The translations under genes were made by a program, and so were the position numbers. The notes below the pieces were generated by a model, which saw only the letters and a program-made list of their open reading frames with translations, did no database searches and had not been told where the DNA came from. A stretch of 64,000 bases of DNA from Candidatus Hodarchaeota archaeon (lineage in GTDB: Archaea > Asgardarchaeota > Heimdallarchaeia > Hodarchaeales > Hodarchaeaceae), in contig JAHQWW010000003.1 in NCBI GenBank assembly GCA_029856365.1, positions 1 through 64,000 of the forward strand, written 5' to 3'. Position 1 is the stretch's first letter, and every line of letters starts with the position of its first letter. This document shows, piece after piece, positions 21,638 through 32,498 of the stretch.

Positions 21638-23896
21638 TCATGGGAGAGTACGATCCCCTGGAGACCTAAAGACAGTTTGAATTCGAGTAGCGAGTTTTAT
21701 CCCAATTTGTGGAACAGTAGTTAATTCATCTAAATTAGCTGAAGCGACAGCCTGAATAGTTTTAAATTTATCCAACAAATTATTCGCTTTTGTAAAATTA
21801 ATTCCAGGGATGGCAGCCAACATGAACATTTGAATTTCTTTAATATTTTGTTCTTTTTTTGATATTGTTGGCAATGAAAATTCTGCAGGGGTATCTCTTT
21901 GTTCACGTTTTGCCAATTGAAACAGAAGTGTTGCAGTTTCCGAATCATTTCGGGTAAAAACTACAGGAATTTGGAAGTCAAGGATTATTGAACTAATAGC
22001 ACCCATGATACTGTTTATGTGAATTTGTCGTTCTATTACTTCGGATTCCAACTGAATCAGTAATAAAGGCAATCTTTGTTGTGCAAGTTTTGATAATTGG
22101 GATTGTTGTCCTGGGGATGAGGGTTGAAACAATCTTCCATCTATTATAGAACTCACAAAATCTGAATAGGTTTTCCGTTCTACTACCAAGCGGTTTGAAA
22201 GAACGTAATCACCCACTTCTAGCTCTTGAGATTGTAGAAGAGCTCCATTTCGTTTTAGTAATTTGGGAATACGACTTGTAGCTTCACGAGTATCGATAAT
22301 AACTAGAGGTACTGAAGTTTGAGGGTCGATTGGATCCTTTTCTTCTTGTTTTACAAAGAACTTATCCAAAGTTTTGATACTATCGTGAGTTTCCTTATTT
22401 TCTAATATAATTTGTAAGTCATTTTTTAGGAATTCTTTCATTTTCTTGTTCTTTCTCTTAATTGCCCAGTACATAGACTCATCGCGAGTATCCTTGGTGA
22501 CTAGGTGGATAACTCGCGATTTCTTCTTCCGTCCTCTTCCTCGTCGCTGAATTGCTCTGATAACAGAAGGTACCGAATCATAAAACACGACCAGGTCGCA
22601 ATTTCCAACATCTAATCCCTCCTCACCAACTGAAGTGCTTAGAAGAATCTGTAAGTCACCTCGTTTGAATTCCTCAACAACTTCAAGTTGTTGTTTTTGG
22701 GTTAATCCTTTATCATCCTTCGAGCTTGAATGACCAATGAAGATTCCAGTTTCAATGTTGCACTTAGACAATTCTATATTTAGGAATCGAATTGTATCGC
22801 GATAATTACTGAATATAATGATCCTAGAGTCCTGGGAAGTGGTCATTTTTAGAACATCAGTAATTTCATCTATTAGGTGTCGAAGTTTAGGATGAATTAA
22901 CGATTTTTCTGATAATACTTTCTCAAGGGCAATTATTCTATGATCTTCCAAAAATATCCTTAGGGCTTTTGATGAGGTCTTTCGACGCCATTTTTGCAGG
23001 CTATTAAACGCTTGAGGAAACCCCTGACTTTCTACGAGTTCTTTTAGATGTTGCACTCGAATTAAATTTGAACTGAAAATTAATAATCCCCCAAATTTAG
23101 AATCCTGCTTAGTAAGCTTTACAACTTGTTGGTGAATCCCTAAGGCTTCTTTTTTTCCTATATATTTGAAATCTAGAAATTCTGGTATTTGTTCTTTTAG
23201 AGAAAGAATTAGTTCATCCTGATAGTCCTCTAGAGTTTTGAGAACCGCTTTATATTCCTCAGGAAGCTTTATCCAGATAACTTTCGGAGTATGTATAGAA
23301 ATATATTTTTTAACGTCCAAATCAGTAGTATCTGTTACGGATACTTTAGTAATTCTGAGGTTCTCACACATTTCAAGAATTTTCTCTGGATTATTCCCCG
23401 GTGTTGCAGTAAACCCTATAATCTGACATTTAGCTTGAGCAGCTATTCCTACGTACGCATAATCACCAGTAGCTCTATGAACCTCATCGACACAAAGTAA
23501 ACCGATTTTTTGAAATTCTAGACGATCATAAGTTAGGTCATTTTCGATTGTTTGGGGTGTACCCACAATAATCTTGGCATTGGGATAGCTTTCTTTCCGT
23601 TTTGGAGGAGGAACTTCTCCTGATACCTCAAGAACCATATCAGAAGGCAAATTACCAATGAATTCACACATCATTTCCTTAATCTGATGAACAAGTGGTC
23701 TGGTTGGAGTTAAAATGAGAATTTTTGTTGTAGGATCCTTCTTTAAGTAATAAGCTGATAAATAAGCCATAATAACTGTTTTACCTAAACCTGTTGGAAG
23801 GACGACGAGAGTATTCCCTGAATTTGTTACACACTCAGAAAAGATGACCTGTTGGTAGATTCGTGGTTCAGCAGTGGTAATTAATGACTCATCCAA
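21638..23896 (-). CDS. hef: Hef-type ERCC4/XPF nuclease-helicase
   Basis: Helicase motifs LPTGLGKT, DEVHR, QRRGRGRK; nuclease VVERKTYSDF (ERKxxxD); C-terminal HhH (AAIPGINFTKANNLL). Confidence 0.95.
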   Translation of the reverse strand: MDESLITTAEPRIYQQVIFSECVTNSGNTLVVLPTGLGKTVIMAYLSAYYLKKDPTTKILILTPTRPLVHQIKEMMCEFIGNLPSDMVLEVSGEVPPPKRKESYPNAKIIVGTPQTIENDLTYDRLEFQKIGLLCVDEVHRATGDYAYVGIAAQAKCQIIGFTATPGNNPEKILEMCENLRITKVSVTDTTDLDVKKYISIHTPKVIWIKLPEEYKAVLKTLEDYQDELILSLKEQIPEFLDFKYIGKKEALGIHQQVVKLTKQDSKFGGLLIFSSNLIRVQHLKELVESQGFPQAFNSLQKWRRKTSSKALRIFLEDHRIIALEKVLSEKSLIHPKLRHLIDEITDVLKMTTSQDSRIIIFSNYRDTIRFLNIELSKCNIETGIFIGHSSSKDDKGLTQKQQLEVVEEFKRGDLQILLSTSVGEEGLDVGNCDLVVFYDSVPSVIRAIQRRGRGRKKKSRVIHLVTKDTRDESMYWAIKRKNKKMKEFLKNDLQIILENKETHDSIKTLDKFFVKQEEKDPIDPQTSVPLVIIDTREATSRIPKLLKRNGALLQSQELEVGDYVLSNRLVVERKTYSDFVSSIIDGRLFQPSSPGQQSQLSKLAQQRLPLLLIQLESEVIERQIHINSIMGAISSIILDFQIPVVFTRNDSETATLLFQLAKREQRDTPAEFSLPTISKKEQNIKEIQMFMLAAIPGINFTKANNLLDKFKTIQAVASANLDELTTVPQIGIKLATRIQTVFRSPGDRTLP

Positions 23897-24302
23897 AATA
23901 AACTAACTCACAGAAACTAATTGAAAAAAATTCTCAATGAAACATTTTCCCGTGATTATTAAGCATTTTTTATTCGTCAATCAAACATTTTGATTAAATA
24001 ACTTCGCTTAAAAAATCTAGACAGCACTTGAGATAGTATTAAACGGTTATAAATAGGAGATCTTCTTTATATTCCACATTCAAGAGATTATATAGAAAGA
24101 TAAAGAAGGGAATTGCGATAATTCCTGTTTATGGGAAGTAATTTTCACAAAATGAGAATTAGTAGAAATTAAAAAGCTAATATACCATTAATAGCCTATT
24201 TTTCCGAGAAAAAAAAATAAATGAGAATATAAACATACAGAAAAATATCTTTAAAAATGGGGGATCAGATAATTCATTAAAACTTAGCATTTATGGAAGA
24301 AA

Positions 24303-25136
24303 GTGATAAAAATGACCGAAAAAGAAGTACCTCAGGAAGAAGCAACATCTATTACTGAAATAGAACGTAAAATCACCCTAGATCTCTGGAAGACGAGATT
24401 ACATGGGGAAATTGTTGGAATAAAACAAAAAGAAGAATATATGGCTAAATCTCGCCAATTTACAAGAGATCTTGAACTTTTTGGTGAAGTTATTGAAAAA
24501 AAGAAAGGTGAAGACCAGACCATTGGATACGTTGGTTATCGAAAAAGTCTGTGGGATGAAGAGAAAGATAACTTAGAAAGACGTTTAGTTATTAAACTTT
24601 TTTCTAAATCAATGTATTATCAAGGAACCCTAGAAGAAATGGTCGGGAGAGAGTTCACTCGTTCATTATCTGCACGACATGATTTTCCCAGTTTTAACTT
24701 AATGATTGATGATTACGAGTACTTAATTCCACTGAACAAAATTCGTGGCGGATGGTTCGTTCCAGAATGGTTTGTTTTCCGTATCGACGATGAAGAAGGA
24801 TTTATTCCAATTATTTTAAAGCATAAGATGGGACTTGGAATTGATTATCGGGTGATAAATGGCATTGGGGATATACAATTCGGCAAAATTGATGGAAAAA
24901 AATTTGATGTAGGGGGACGATATGACATCAGCCTAAAATCCACTGATGAACGTCTAGTCGATAATGTTCTCGTGCGAGTATTGATCCTCTTCGCAGCTTC
25001 TTTGAAGTTTCACGAAGAAATTTTTAAGAAAATCAAGAAAGGAACGAAAAAAATGAAAAAAAACGAATGGCAGCCATCACTTTCGAATGAAGAAAAACTT
25101 CTTCGACGCAATCCACGAGCTATACTTAGAAAATAA
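24303..25136 (+). CDS. Conserved-looking protein of unknown function
   Basis: Long ORF; basic C-terminus; followed 19 bp downstream by the polyproline ORF, likely co-transcribed. Confidence 0.65.
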   Translation: MIKMTEKEVPQEEATSITEIERKITLDLWKTRLHGEIVGIKQKEEYMAKSRQFTRDLELFGEVIEKKKGEDQTIGYVGYRKSLWDEEKDNLERRLVIKLFSKSMYYQGTLEEMVGREFTRSLSARHDFPSFNLMIDDYEYLIPLNKIRGGWFVPEWFVFRIDDEEGFIPIILKHKMGLGIDYRVINGIGDIQFGKIDGKKFDVGGRYDISLKSTDERLVDNVLVRVLILFAASLKFHEEIFKKIKKGTKKMKKNEWQPSLSNEEKLLRRNPRAILRK

Positions 25137-25154
25137 ATCACAGGAGTACTGTCA

Positions 25155-25808
25155 TTGGTTCCTGAAGATGAGAGCTTAGAATTCGTAATTGAACATCTCA
25201 AGGATATGATTCAAGAACAACCAGATAGAAAAATAGAAAAGATTTCAGATCTGACAGGTATTCTTTCTGATTTTATGTCCACGTTTTTAGTAGTGGTTGA
25301 CGCTCTAATTTCAAGCAGCCAGTTAAGATTCGGGGCAATTGATCAAAAATTAACGGAATTTGAGGATCTTCTATTTAGTGCTTCTAATAAAGGATTATCA
25401 GAATTATCTAAGCTATCACAAGTAACAGAAAAAAGGACTATTGAAGAAATAGAACAACCAACACAAGAATCCATAGTTGAACCAACCAAATACCCACCAA
25501 TCCTATCAGGTGATGTTAGGATCCCTCCGCCACCACCTCCCCCTCCTCCTTCCACAACCTTAACAAAAAAACTAATGCCTTCAGCTAAGTCTACAGAAAT
25601 TCCTGAAGAAGATTCCATTGAAATATCAGAAGATATAGAGGTAGAAGATCTTGCAGCGTTTGCATTTCAACAACGAAAGAAAGAGAGAACTCCTCTCTCT
25701 CGTCCAGTCTCTTCAGGCTTTAGCGTAGGATCACTCAAAATGGAATTAATGAAAGAGTTAAAAAAGAAATTCAGCAGTGAAAAAGTTACTCAAAATGATT
25801 CACCATGA
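25155..25808 (+). CDS. Helical protein with a 9-proline tract and basic helical C-terminus; function unknown
   Basis: SGDVRIPPPPPPPPPSTT (prolines encoded 25524-25550); N-terminal helical segment; C-terminal SLKMELMKELKKKFSSEK. Confidence 0.75.
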   Translation: MVPEDESLEFVIEHLKDMIQEQPDRKIEKISDLTGILSDFMSTFLVVVDALISSSQLRFGAIDQKLTEFEDLLFSASNKGLSELSKLSQVTEKRTIEEIEQPTQESIVEPTKYPPILSGDVRIPPPPPPPPPSTTLTKKLMPSAKSTEIPEEDSIEISEDIEVEDLAAFAFQQRKKERTPLSRPVSSGFSVGSLKMELMKELKKKFSSEKVTQNDSP

Positions 25809-25975
25809 GTCTAGTCAAAATCTATCAAAACGGGGTGAGTTCAGGTTATCTTTTTTGTTAAAAATGTTAAAGAATAATGATAGGTTTTGAATAAAATTGT
25901 AATAATCTGCTTGAAAATAATTCTAAAGAAAGAACATCATACAGTAAAAATAGACCACTTAAAAATCAATAATAA

Positions 25976-26191
25976 TTATTGAAACAGATTATCTTCGAGA
26001 AAGGGATCCAAAGACCATTCTTTAAGGATGTTAGAGAGAGTACGATATAAATACTGTTTTCCGTAATTCAGGGCCGTCTTTAATAATCCTTCTATGCTCA
26101 GGGCATCATCAGACAAAAGAAATCCTTCATTTCGAAAGAGGAGGAACTTATTCTTAAAGCTAACTAAATAGGCCGGAATAACAGAAAGGAA
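25976..26191 (-). pseudogene. Possible gene remnant without a start codon
   Basis: Minus-strand open frame bounded by stops: FLSVIPAYLVSFKNKFLLFRNEGFLLSDDALSIEGLLKTALNYGKQYLYRTLSNILKEWSLDPFLEDNLFQ*; no ATG; protein-like composition in an otherwise non-coding region. Confidence 0.3.
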
Positions 26192-26561
26192 CTATGAATC
26201 ATATTAATGGATATCACATCAGATTTGCGAAGAAAATATCAGAAAAAAAAAGACCACAATGATAATTTAATGATGAAGAACTTGGCTAAAAATGATGGAT
26301 TTATAAAAAAAAGGTAAAATTAGTCTTAAAAGCACATTTATCATTTTATTAAACTATGAAAAAGCTTATAAGACAAATTGTCGGAAAAAAAAATCTAATT
26401 AATCTCAAATTCTGACCTGAATACCATTTCTTCGAAAAAAAACTAGTTCGATCAGCACATTATGTATATATCGTACTTAATTTATAGATACGAAAAACGG
26501 AAAAAACGGGCCTCCTGCTGTTTCAGGAAGGGTGAAGTTCATTTCAGAAAGGTATATATAT

Positions 26562-26620
26562 GAATAGTTCGAATAGTTCGATTTGATTCGATTGCGTTCG
26601 GAAAATCCAAAAATCGAACT
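26562..26620. repeat. Tandem 9-mer and 10-bp inverted repeat upstream of the AAA ATPase operon
   Basis: gaatagttc x2 at 26562-26579; agttcgattt (26575-26584) is the exact reverse complement of aaatcgaact (26611-26620). Confidence 0.7.
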
Positions 26621-26798
26621 CACTACTCTGCATGTCATCAAATAAGAATGAACTGATACAGGTATGCAATGCCAAGAACATGCTCGTCACTAATTCCTTT
26701 ATAGAGTACAAAACTAGTATGTTAAAAAAGATATATTAGTTTGATGAGTATGCCATAGTATTTTGATATATGAAGTTGGTTGGATAGAGGATCTACAA

Positions 26799-28121
26799 AT
26801 GACAAAACTAGCTGACAAGATTAAAGAGGCTTTGAAAGCAGGACGTTCTGGCCAACTTGCCAAAAAAACCCCCTTTGAACGATTTGGTTTAACTCAGGAT
26901 CCATTCAGATCAGATGCAGATCTTAACAATCCTGATTTCTTTGTTGCACGAGAAAAAGTTCTTTTAGACTTTGCCATCCTAGTTGGAAATGCTATTCGTC
27001 TCTTTGAAGAGGAACCTTTATCCCCTTTTCGTCATTTACTTGCTCATGGCTTAAGAGGTAGTGGAAAATCTTATTTAGCCCGTCATTTCGATAGAGAGTG
27101 GGATCAAATCGGTTTTCAGGATTATGTGACCGTTTATACCGACTTATCTTCCTGGGGAGAACCCATTGAGGTTCAATTTAGTTCATCTTCAAAGACATTA
27201 GAGACTTATGAGAAGTTCCTTAGTAAAATTAAACTCGTTGATAAGCCTCTTATCATTTTCATTGATGATCTGGACTACACTATTACTGGTACCCCTGCTA
27301 TCCCACGTATTAAACAGTTCATAGCCGACATCGAGGCCCGAGCTGAGAATGGGGTCATAATCATCGGTTTTGTTAACAGTATAACTTTATCGATCCTCTC
27401 TGAAGACACTCATAAAATTCTCGCACGGGAATTTCTATCCCTTTTCAATCCTGAATATTTCTTTTTCCCTGTTTTCTCTAAAACCGAAATTAGAAGACTG
27501 ATAATGCAGCGATTAAGTGTTGCCAGAAACCCAATGGATCTTATTTCAGCTAAAGCTATTGATACAATCGCTGATTATAGCCTAGGTGTTCCCACAGTAG
27601 CCTTACAGCTCGCTGCGGACTGTTTAAAGGAATTAATTGTTCAAGATATTGATAAAGTGACAACCCGAATTGTTAACGCGGTTTTAGAACAGGAAGGTTA
27701 TACTGAAGCCGTAGAACTTGTAGAATCTGTTGACAAAGACACCTCGGAGGAAACAATAAACTTAATCACCTCAAAACGACGAGATATAATTGCAGCTATT
27801 CTTGGCCATCAATTACAGGAGAGATTCTTTTTTCCAGCTACAGGAGTAGATGGTTTACGTAGCTCCGATCTAGCTGATCTTTTTGCTGTGAATCTCTCAA
27901 CAATGAATTATCATCTCAAGCCTTTGACCTCCACTCTTCCCATTCCAATCTTAAAAGCAAAGGATGATGTACATGATGCTCGTTCAAAGATTTTCTATGT
28001 TGACTGGGATTCCCATATGACTAGTGCGTTGGAAATCATCACTGTTTATCAGCGATTGAGACAAAAAAAGTATCGTATAGAACCAACAGCTATTTTCTTG
28101 CCGAGGAGGAAGAAATCATGA
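26799..28121 (+). CDS. AAA+ ATPase, Orc1/Cdc6- or ExeA-like, with C-terminal winged helix
   Basis: FGLTQDPFR; Walker A GLRGSGKS; Walker B LIIFIDDLD; wHTH-like region. The ORF track begins at 26763; internal ATG at 26799 (MTKLADKIKEAL) is a plausible start. Confidence 0.75.
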   Translation: MTKLADKIKEALKAGRSGQLAKKTPFERFGLTQDPFRSDADLNNPDFFVAREKVLLDFAILVGNAIRLFEEEPLSPFRHLLAHGLRGSGKSYLARHFDREWDQIGFQDYVTVYTDLSSWGEPIEVQFSSSSKTLETYEKFLSKIKLVDKPLIIFIDDLDYTITGTPAIPRIKQFIADIEARAENGVIIIGFVNSITLSILSEDTHKILAREFLSLFNPEYFFFPVFSKTEIRRLIMQRLSVARNPMDLISAKAIDTIADYSLGVPTVALQLAADCLKELIVQDIDKVTTRIVNAVLEQEGYTEAVELVESVDKDTSEETINLITSKRRDIIAAILGHQLQERFFFPATGVDGLRSSDLADLFAVNLSTMNYHLKPLTSTLPIPILKAKDDVHDARSKIFYVDWDSHMTSALEIITVYQRLRQKKYRIEPTAIFLPRRKKS

Positions 28122-29254
28122 AAGATACGGGACTAGATCCTGAAATCAGTGCGATATTTGAATCTGCTGCAAGGAAGGTAAAAGAAAAGAAGAAGTGGAG
28201 GAAATTAGGTTATATCTGTGATCCTTGTGATCCATTACTTCCTCTCCAACAACCTAAAGCCTTTTATGGAGAAAATCCTCAAATCGAAACACTGATTGCG
28301 AAAATCATCGATTTCATCCACGAACCTACAAAGGATCTATTGTTTTTCAAGGGACCACGGGGTAGTGGAAAAACAATTTTTGCCCAGATTTTTAAAGAAT
28401 ACAGTCAGAAGTTAGAAGTTTCAGCTAATTATCAAGATGCATCTACTTTTTTTACAGAACGCTCATTTCAACCCAATGAAGCCTTATCTTCCAGTTTAAA
28501 TATGGAGGCAGAGGATGTCATCTTTCTTGACAAGGCTTTCCATCTACACAAATCGCTTCCCAAACTTTTGACATTAAAACCACCTACAGATCATCTCTCA
28601 CCCAAAATCATTGCAATTATGGATAGTACTGAATTTGAAATTTATCGTCGCCTTTGCATTCAAAGAGGTGATAAAACTTATCAACATTTTTTACCAATGC
28701 CCTACTTGAATTCAGTAGATATCAGTAATATCCTTCAAAAACGTCTCCATATCTGTTATAGGGGCACTTTTACATCACCAATCTCTGATGAAATTATTCA
28801 GAATATAACAAACTTATCCTATGGTAATCCAGGAATAGCCATAAGAATCTTAGATGAAACCCTAAGATTTTCTCTAAATGTGGAAGATATACGTTACACC
28901 TTTGGAATTAATCCAGAAGCTTTAAACCATTTTCCTTCAAGTAAATCACCAATTTTACGTGAAATTCTTGTACGAGACGTTCAGAACGAGTTTCTTCCAC
29001 TAGAAAAACGGGAGTATATCATACATAAAGAACTGACCATTTTAATGAATAAAACAAAAAGTACGATAAGTCACCACTTAGGAGATTTATTAAGTAGTAA
29101 TCTGATCTATGAGCAATCAACGGATCGAGATAAAAGAGAGAAGGCCTATCGACCAAATAAAGCGATTTTTGGTATTCTTGAGCATCTTGCATTCGAATCA
29201 ACTACGACAGAAGATGCTCTAATTGTATTTGAAGGGATTAATCGTGAAGAATAA
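28118..29254 (+). CDS. Second AAA+ ATPase-like protein, atypical Walker B, with C-terminal winged helix
   Basis: Walker A GPRGSGKT; atypical Walker B DVIFLDKAF; 4-bp overlap with preceding gene. Confidence 0.75.
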   Translation: MKDTGLDPEISAIFESAARKVKEKKKWRKLGYICDPCDPLLPLQQPKAFYGENPQIETLIAKIIDFIHEPTKDLLFFKGPRGSGKTIFAQIFKEYSQKLEVSANYQDASTFFTERSFQPNEALSSSLNMEAEDVIFLDKAFHLHKSLPKLLTLKPPTDHLSPKIIAIMDSTEFEIYRRLCIQRGDKTYQHFLPMPYLNSVDISNILQKRLHICYRGTFTSPISDEIIQNITNLSYGNPGIAIRILDETLRFSLNVEDIRYTFGINPEALNHFPSSKSPILREILVRDVQNEFLPLEKREYIIHKELTILMNKTKSTISHHLGDLLSSNLIYEQSTDRDKREKAYRPNKAIFGILEHLAFESTTTEDALIVFEGINREE

Positions 29255-29651
29255 TTATCAGTTACTTGGATTAGAGGAGCTAACCCTCGAATATTGTCGA
29301 CAACGTAATTTGATTGTTAATCGAGATTTTCATCACCATGGAGACAGTCAAATCAATCTCATTATCCAAAATGGTGATGAGAACGAAGGTATTGGAGTTA
29401 TCATTAAAGACTGGAAACGTGCTGTTGGTGTTGATATCATTATCCGTGCGGAAAAGATCATGAAAAATAGTCGGGTTTTATCAAAGATGCTAATTGTAAC
29501 AAATCTCTTTTCAGACCCCGCGCGTTCCCTAGCAGAAAAAATTCGAATTTTTTTACTCACAAGGAATGATTTGATTCGCATTCTTTCTTCTGGGATAAAA
29601 TCAACCACAATAGAAGATAAACCTGATAGCCAGAATGTTATGTTGTACTAA
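29223..29651 (+). CDS. Putative Mrr-like/PD-(D/E)XK-fold protein
   Basis: GVIIKDWKRAVGVDIIIRAEKIM...KMLIVTNLFSDPARSLAEK...LLTRNDL, resembling restriction-endonuclease-like folds; overlaps preceding gene. Confidence 0.5.
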   Translation: MYLKGLIVKNNYQLLGLEELTLEYCRQRNLIVNRDFHHHGDSQINLIIQNGDENEGIGVIIKDWKRAVGVDIIIRAEKIMKNSRVLSKMLIVTNLFSDPARSLAEKIRIFLLTRNDLIRILSSGIKSTTIEDKPDSQNVMLY

Positions 29652-29801
29652 CAAGGTATGGTATTAAAATTAATAAAAGATACAGCAATTTTAATCACAT
29701 GAGGTCATCAATTAGCCCGTTACCGTCACTAATAGCTCTGAGATGGTGATAATTTCAGTTCCATATTTCCAAAAAAAATGAGTAAAAAAACTGCAAATTA
29801 T

Positions 29802-30227
29802 TTAGTTCGAAGTATTTACGTAAAACGTTAGAAATACTAATGTTGGGATCCTTGATTGAATCTGTTTGAAGTGATGCGCAAAGTAACTTGACCTAGGTAA
29901 GAACACCTCAAGCAGAAATGGAGTAGAATTTGTTAACCCAAGGATTTTTTCTATCGCCCACTTTTCAAGCTTTTCCCCTAAGACATAGTATTGGCTCTTT
30001 CTCTTCTGAAAAATGAACGGTAACATCAACTGATCATTTAAAACGTCTGGGACTAATCTTTTCATCAGTTCGAGTTCTGAGATTTGCACATATGATTCTT
30101 CCCCGTTGTTAAGCACAATCACAGGATGGGAGAGAAGCTTTGTCAAAGACTTTTTTGTTTTGGGCAAAGATGCGATGATTTTCGCTTTTTCTGATTTCCA
30201 TAATCCTTCTAATAGTTTTTTTGACAT
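29802..30227 (-). CDS. Hypothetical protein
   Basis: ORF with start and stop, no recognised motif. Confidence 0.5.
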   Translation of the reverse strand: MSKKLLEGLWKSEKAKIIASLPKTKKSLTKLLSHPVIVLNNGEESYVQISELELMKRLVPDVLNDQLMLPFIFQKRKSQYYVLGEKLEKWAIEKILGLTNSTPFLLEVFLPRSSYFAHHFKQIQSRIPTLVFLTFYVNTSN

Positions 30228-30290
30228 TGCATATCGTTCTCTCTATTCTTCTGGATGTATGCTTAATTAAACACTATAATTCTGTAGTAT

Positions 30291-31040
<750 letters not shown>

Positions 31041-31683
31041 GGTCCAATCGCCTGAATGTACTCTTATTTAAGGGCTTTTCTTTAGAATTCTTTAACTCTT
31101 TTTGGTACCAACCTATTCTCAATTCAACTAGGTTTTTATTGAATGAGAGGATAATTTCATTTGACTTCCAATATTATTCCATTCAAACTAAAAATAGCTA
31201 ATCCTCCGGCGAGATTTTACGATATTAAAGAAAGAAATGGTTGTAATAGCATTTTCAATCGAAATTACGTAGTATTCCTTTATATTGGCTTCGTACAAAT
31301 ACAATACCATCTTTTTGATCATATGTGGAGACTCAGGCATGTAACGTTATCTTGGGGGGCATATTCTCCTGTCTAGTTAGACTATGATTGTTCCAGTGAG
31401 TAACTGTTCGGATATATGAGGAATTTTTCTTGGTTTGTTTATCCAATAAACTGTTTTTTAGGTGATACTTTTTTTTCCAGCCAATGTTGATAACTTCATC
31501 GTCACATCTAGCTAGAATTCGGTGTATATGAACCCAGATATTTCAACAGACATCAATTCCATCGTTTTATGAGTTGTAAATTGAGGCGTGGAATAGCTTT
31601 TCGAGATGAATTGATAACAAAATTGAATCGTAGAACAATCTACATAAGTTTTTTAGTTAATTCTTAGTTAAAACCTAAAATTA

Positions 31684-32481
31684 ATGGTAAGAGGTCTTAT
31701 CATGGAAAAAGAATCATCTGAGCTTGTTTTTCGATCAGATCCCAATAAAACTGTTTGTGAATGCACGACTGATATAAGTCCGGAATGGATTGCCGTTGGT
31801 TTTCCTGGACATGGATTAGTTGGTAATATTGCTGCAAAGCACATTATACAAGAACTTGATTTAAAGTGGATTGGATCAATCCGTTCTCCTCTTATCCCTC
31901 CTGTCTCTGTGTTTATCGATGGTATTCTATCATATCCTTACAGGATTTATGGTAGTAAAGAACGTAAAATCGTTGTTCTAATTGGTGAATCTCCTTGTCC
32001 ACCTCAAGCATATTATTTTCTTGCTAATGCCATGTTAGATTGGGCAATAAACATCGGAACTAAACAAGTGATTTGTTTGGACGGATTTGTAGCAGATCCT
32101 CGTGATGAAAAAACGAATAATGTATTTTTAGTGGCTGAACCTCAGGTCTATAAGGAAAATAAGGAATTAATGCAATTGGATTTTCCCAAACCCCACACTG
32201 GTTTTATTTCTGGTCTCTCTGGTGCAATTATGAATGAGGCTCTTCTTACGCAAATTGAAGGCTTTTCACTCCTTGTACCTGTATCCACTCCATATCCCGA
32301 CCCGGGAGGAGCTGCTAAACTGATTGATTCACTTAATCAAATAAAAGGTCTCAAGATCGACACTTCTAAGCTCCTTCAGGATGCTGAAAAAATTCAGAAA
32401 TCTCTGATGGAATTAGCAGAACGAAATCGTCAGCTATCGCAAGGTGAAGGAATAGAACCTAGTAAAGGCCTTTATGTCTGA
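31684..32481 (+). CDS. PAC2 (proteasome assembly chaperone-like) family protein
   Basis: AVGFPGHGLVGNIAAKHIIQEL; PYPDPGGAAKLIDSL. Confidence 0.8.
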   Translation: MVRGLIMEKESSELVFRSDPNKTVCECTTDISPEWIAVGFPGHGLVGNIAAKHIIQELDLKWIGSIRSPLIPPVSVFIDGILSYPYRIYGSKERKIVVLIGESPCPPQAYYFLANAMLDWAINIGTKQVICLDGFVADPRDEKTNNVFLVAEPQVYKENKELMQLDFPKPHTGFISGLSGAIMNEALLTQIEGFSLLVPVSTPYPDPGGAAKLIDSLNQIKGLKIDTSKLLQDAEKIQKSLMELAERNRQLSQGEGIEPSKGLYV

Positions 32482-32498
32482 AAAGGATCACATTTGTT

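Noticed and set aside
25343-25618. Minus-strand ORF with poly-Gly
   Set aside because: Antisense mirror of the polyproline ORF; the glycine run is the reverse complement of the proline codons.
26552-26620. tRNA-like reading of the gttcgaat repeats
   Set aside because: Repeated gttcga elements resemble T-loop fragments, but no acceptor or anticodon arms could be built.
31161-31376. 71-aa plus-strand ORF in intergenic region
   Set aside because: No recognisable features; probably chance in AT-rich DNA.
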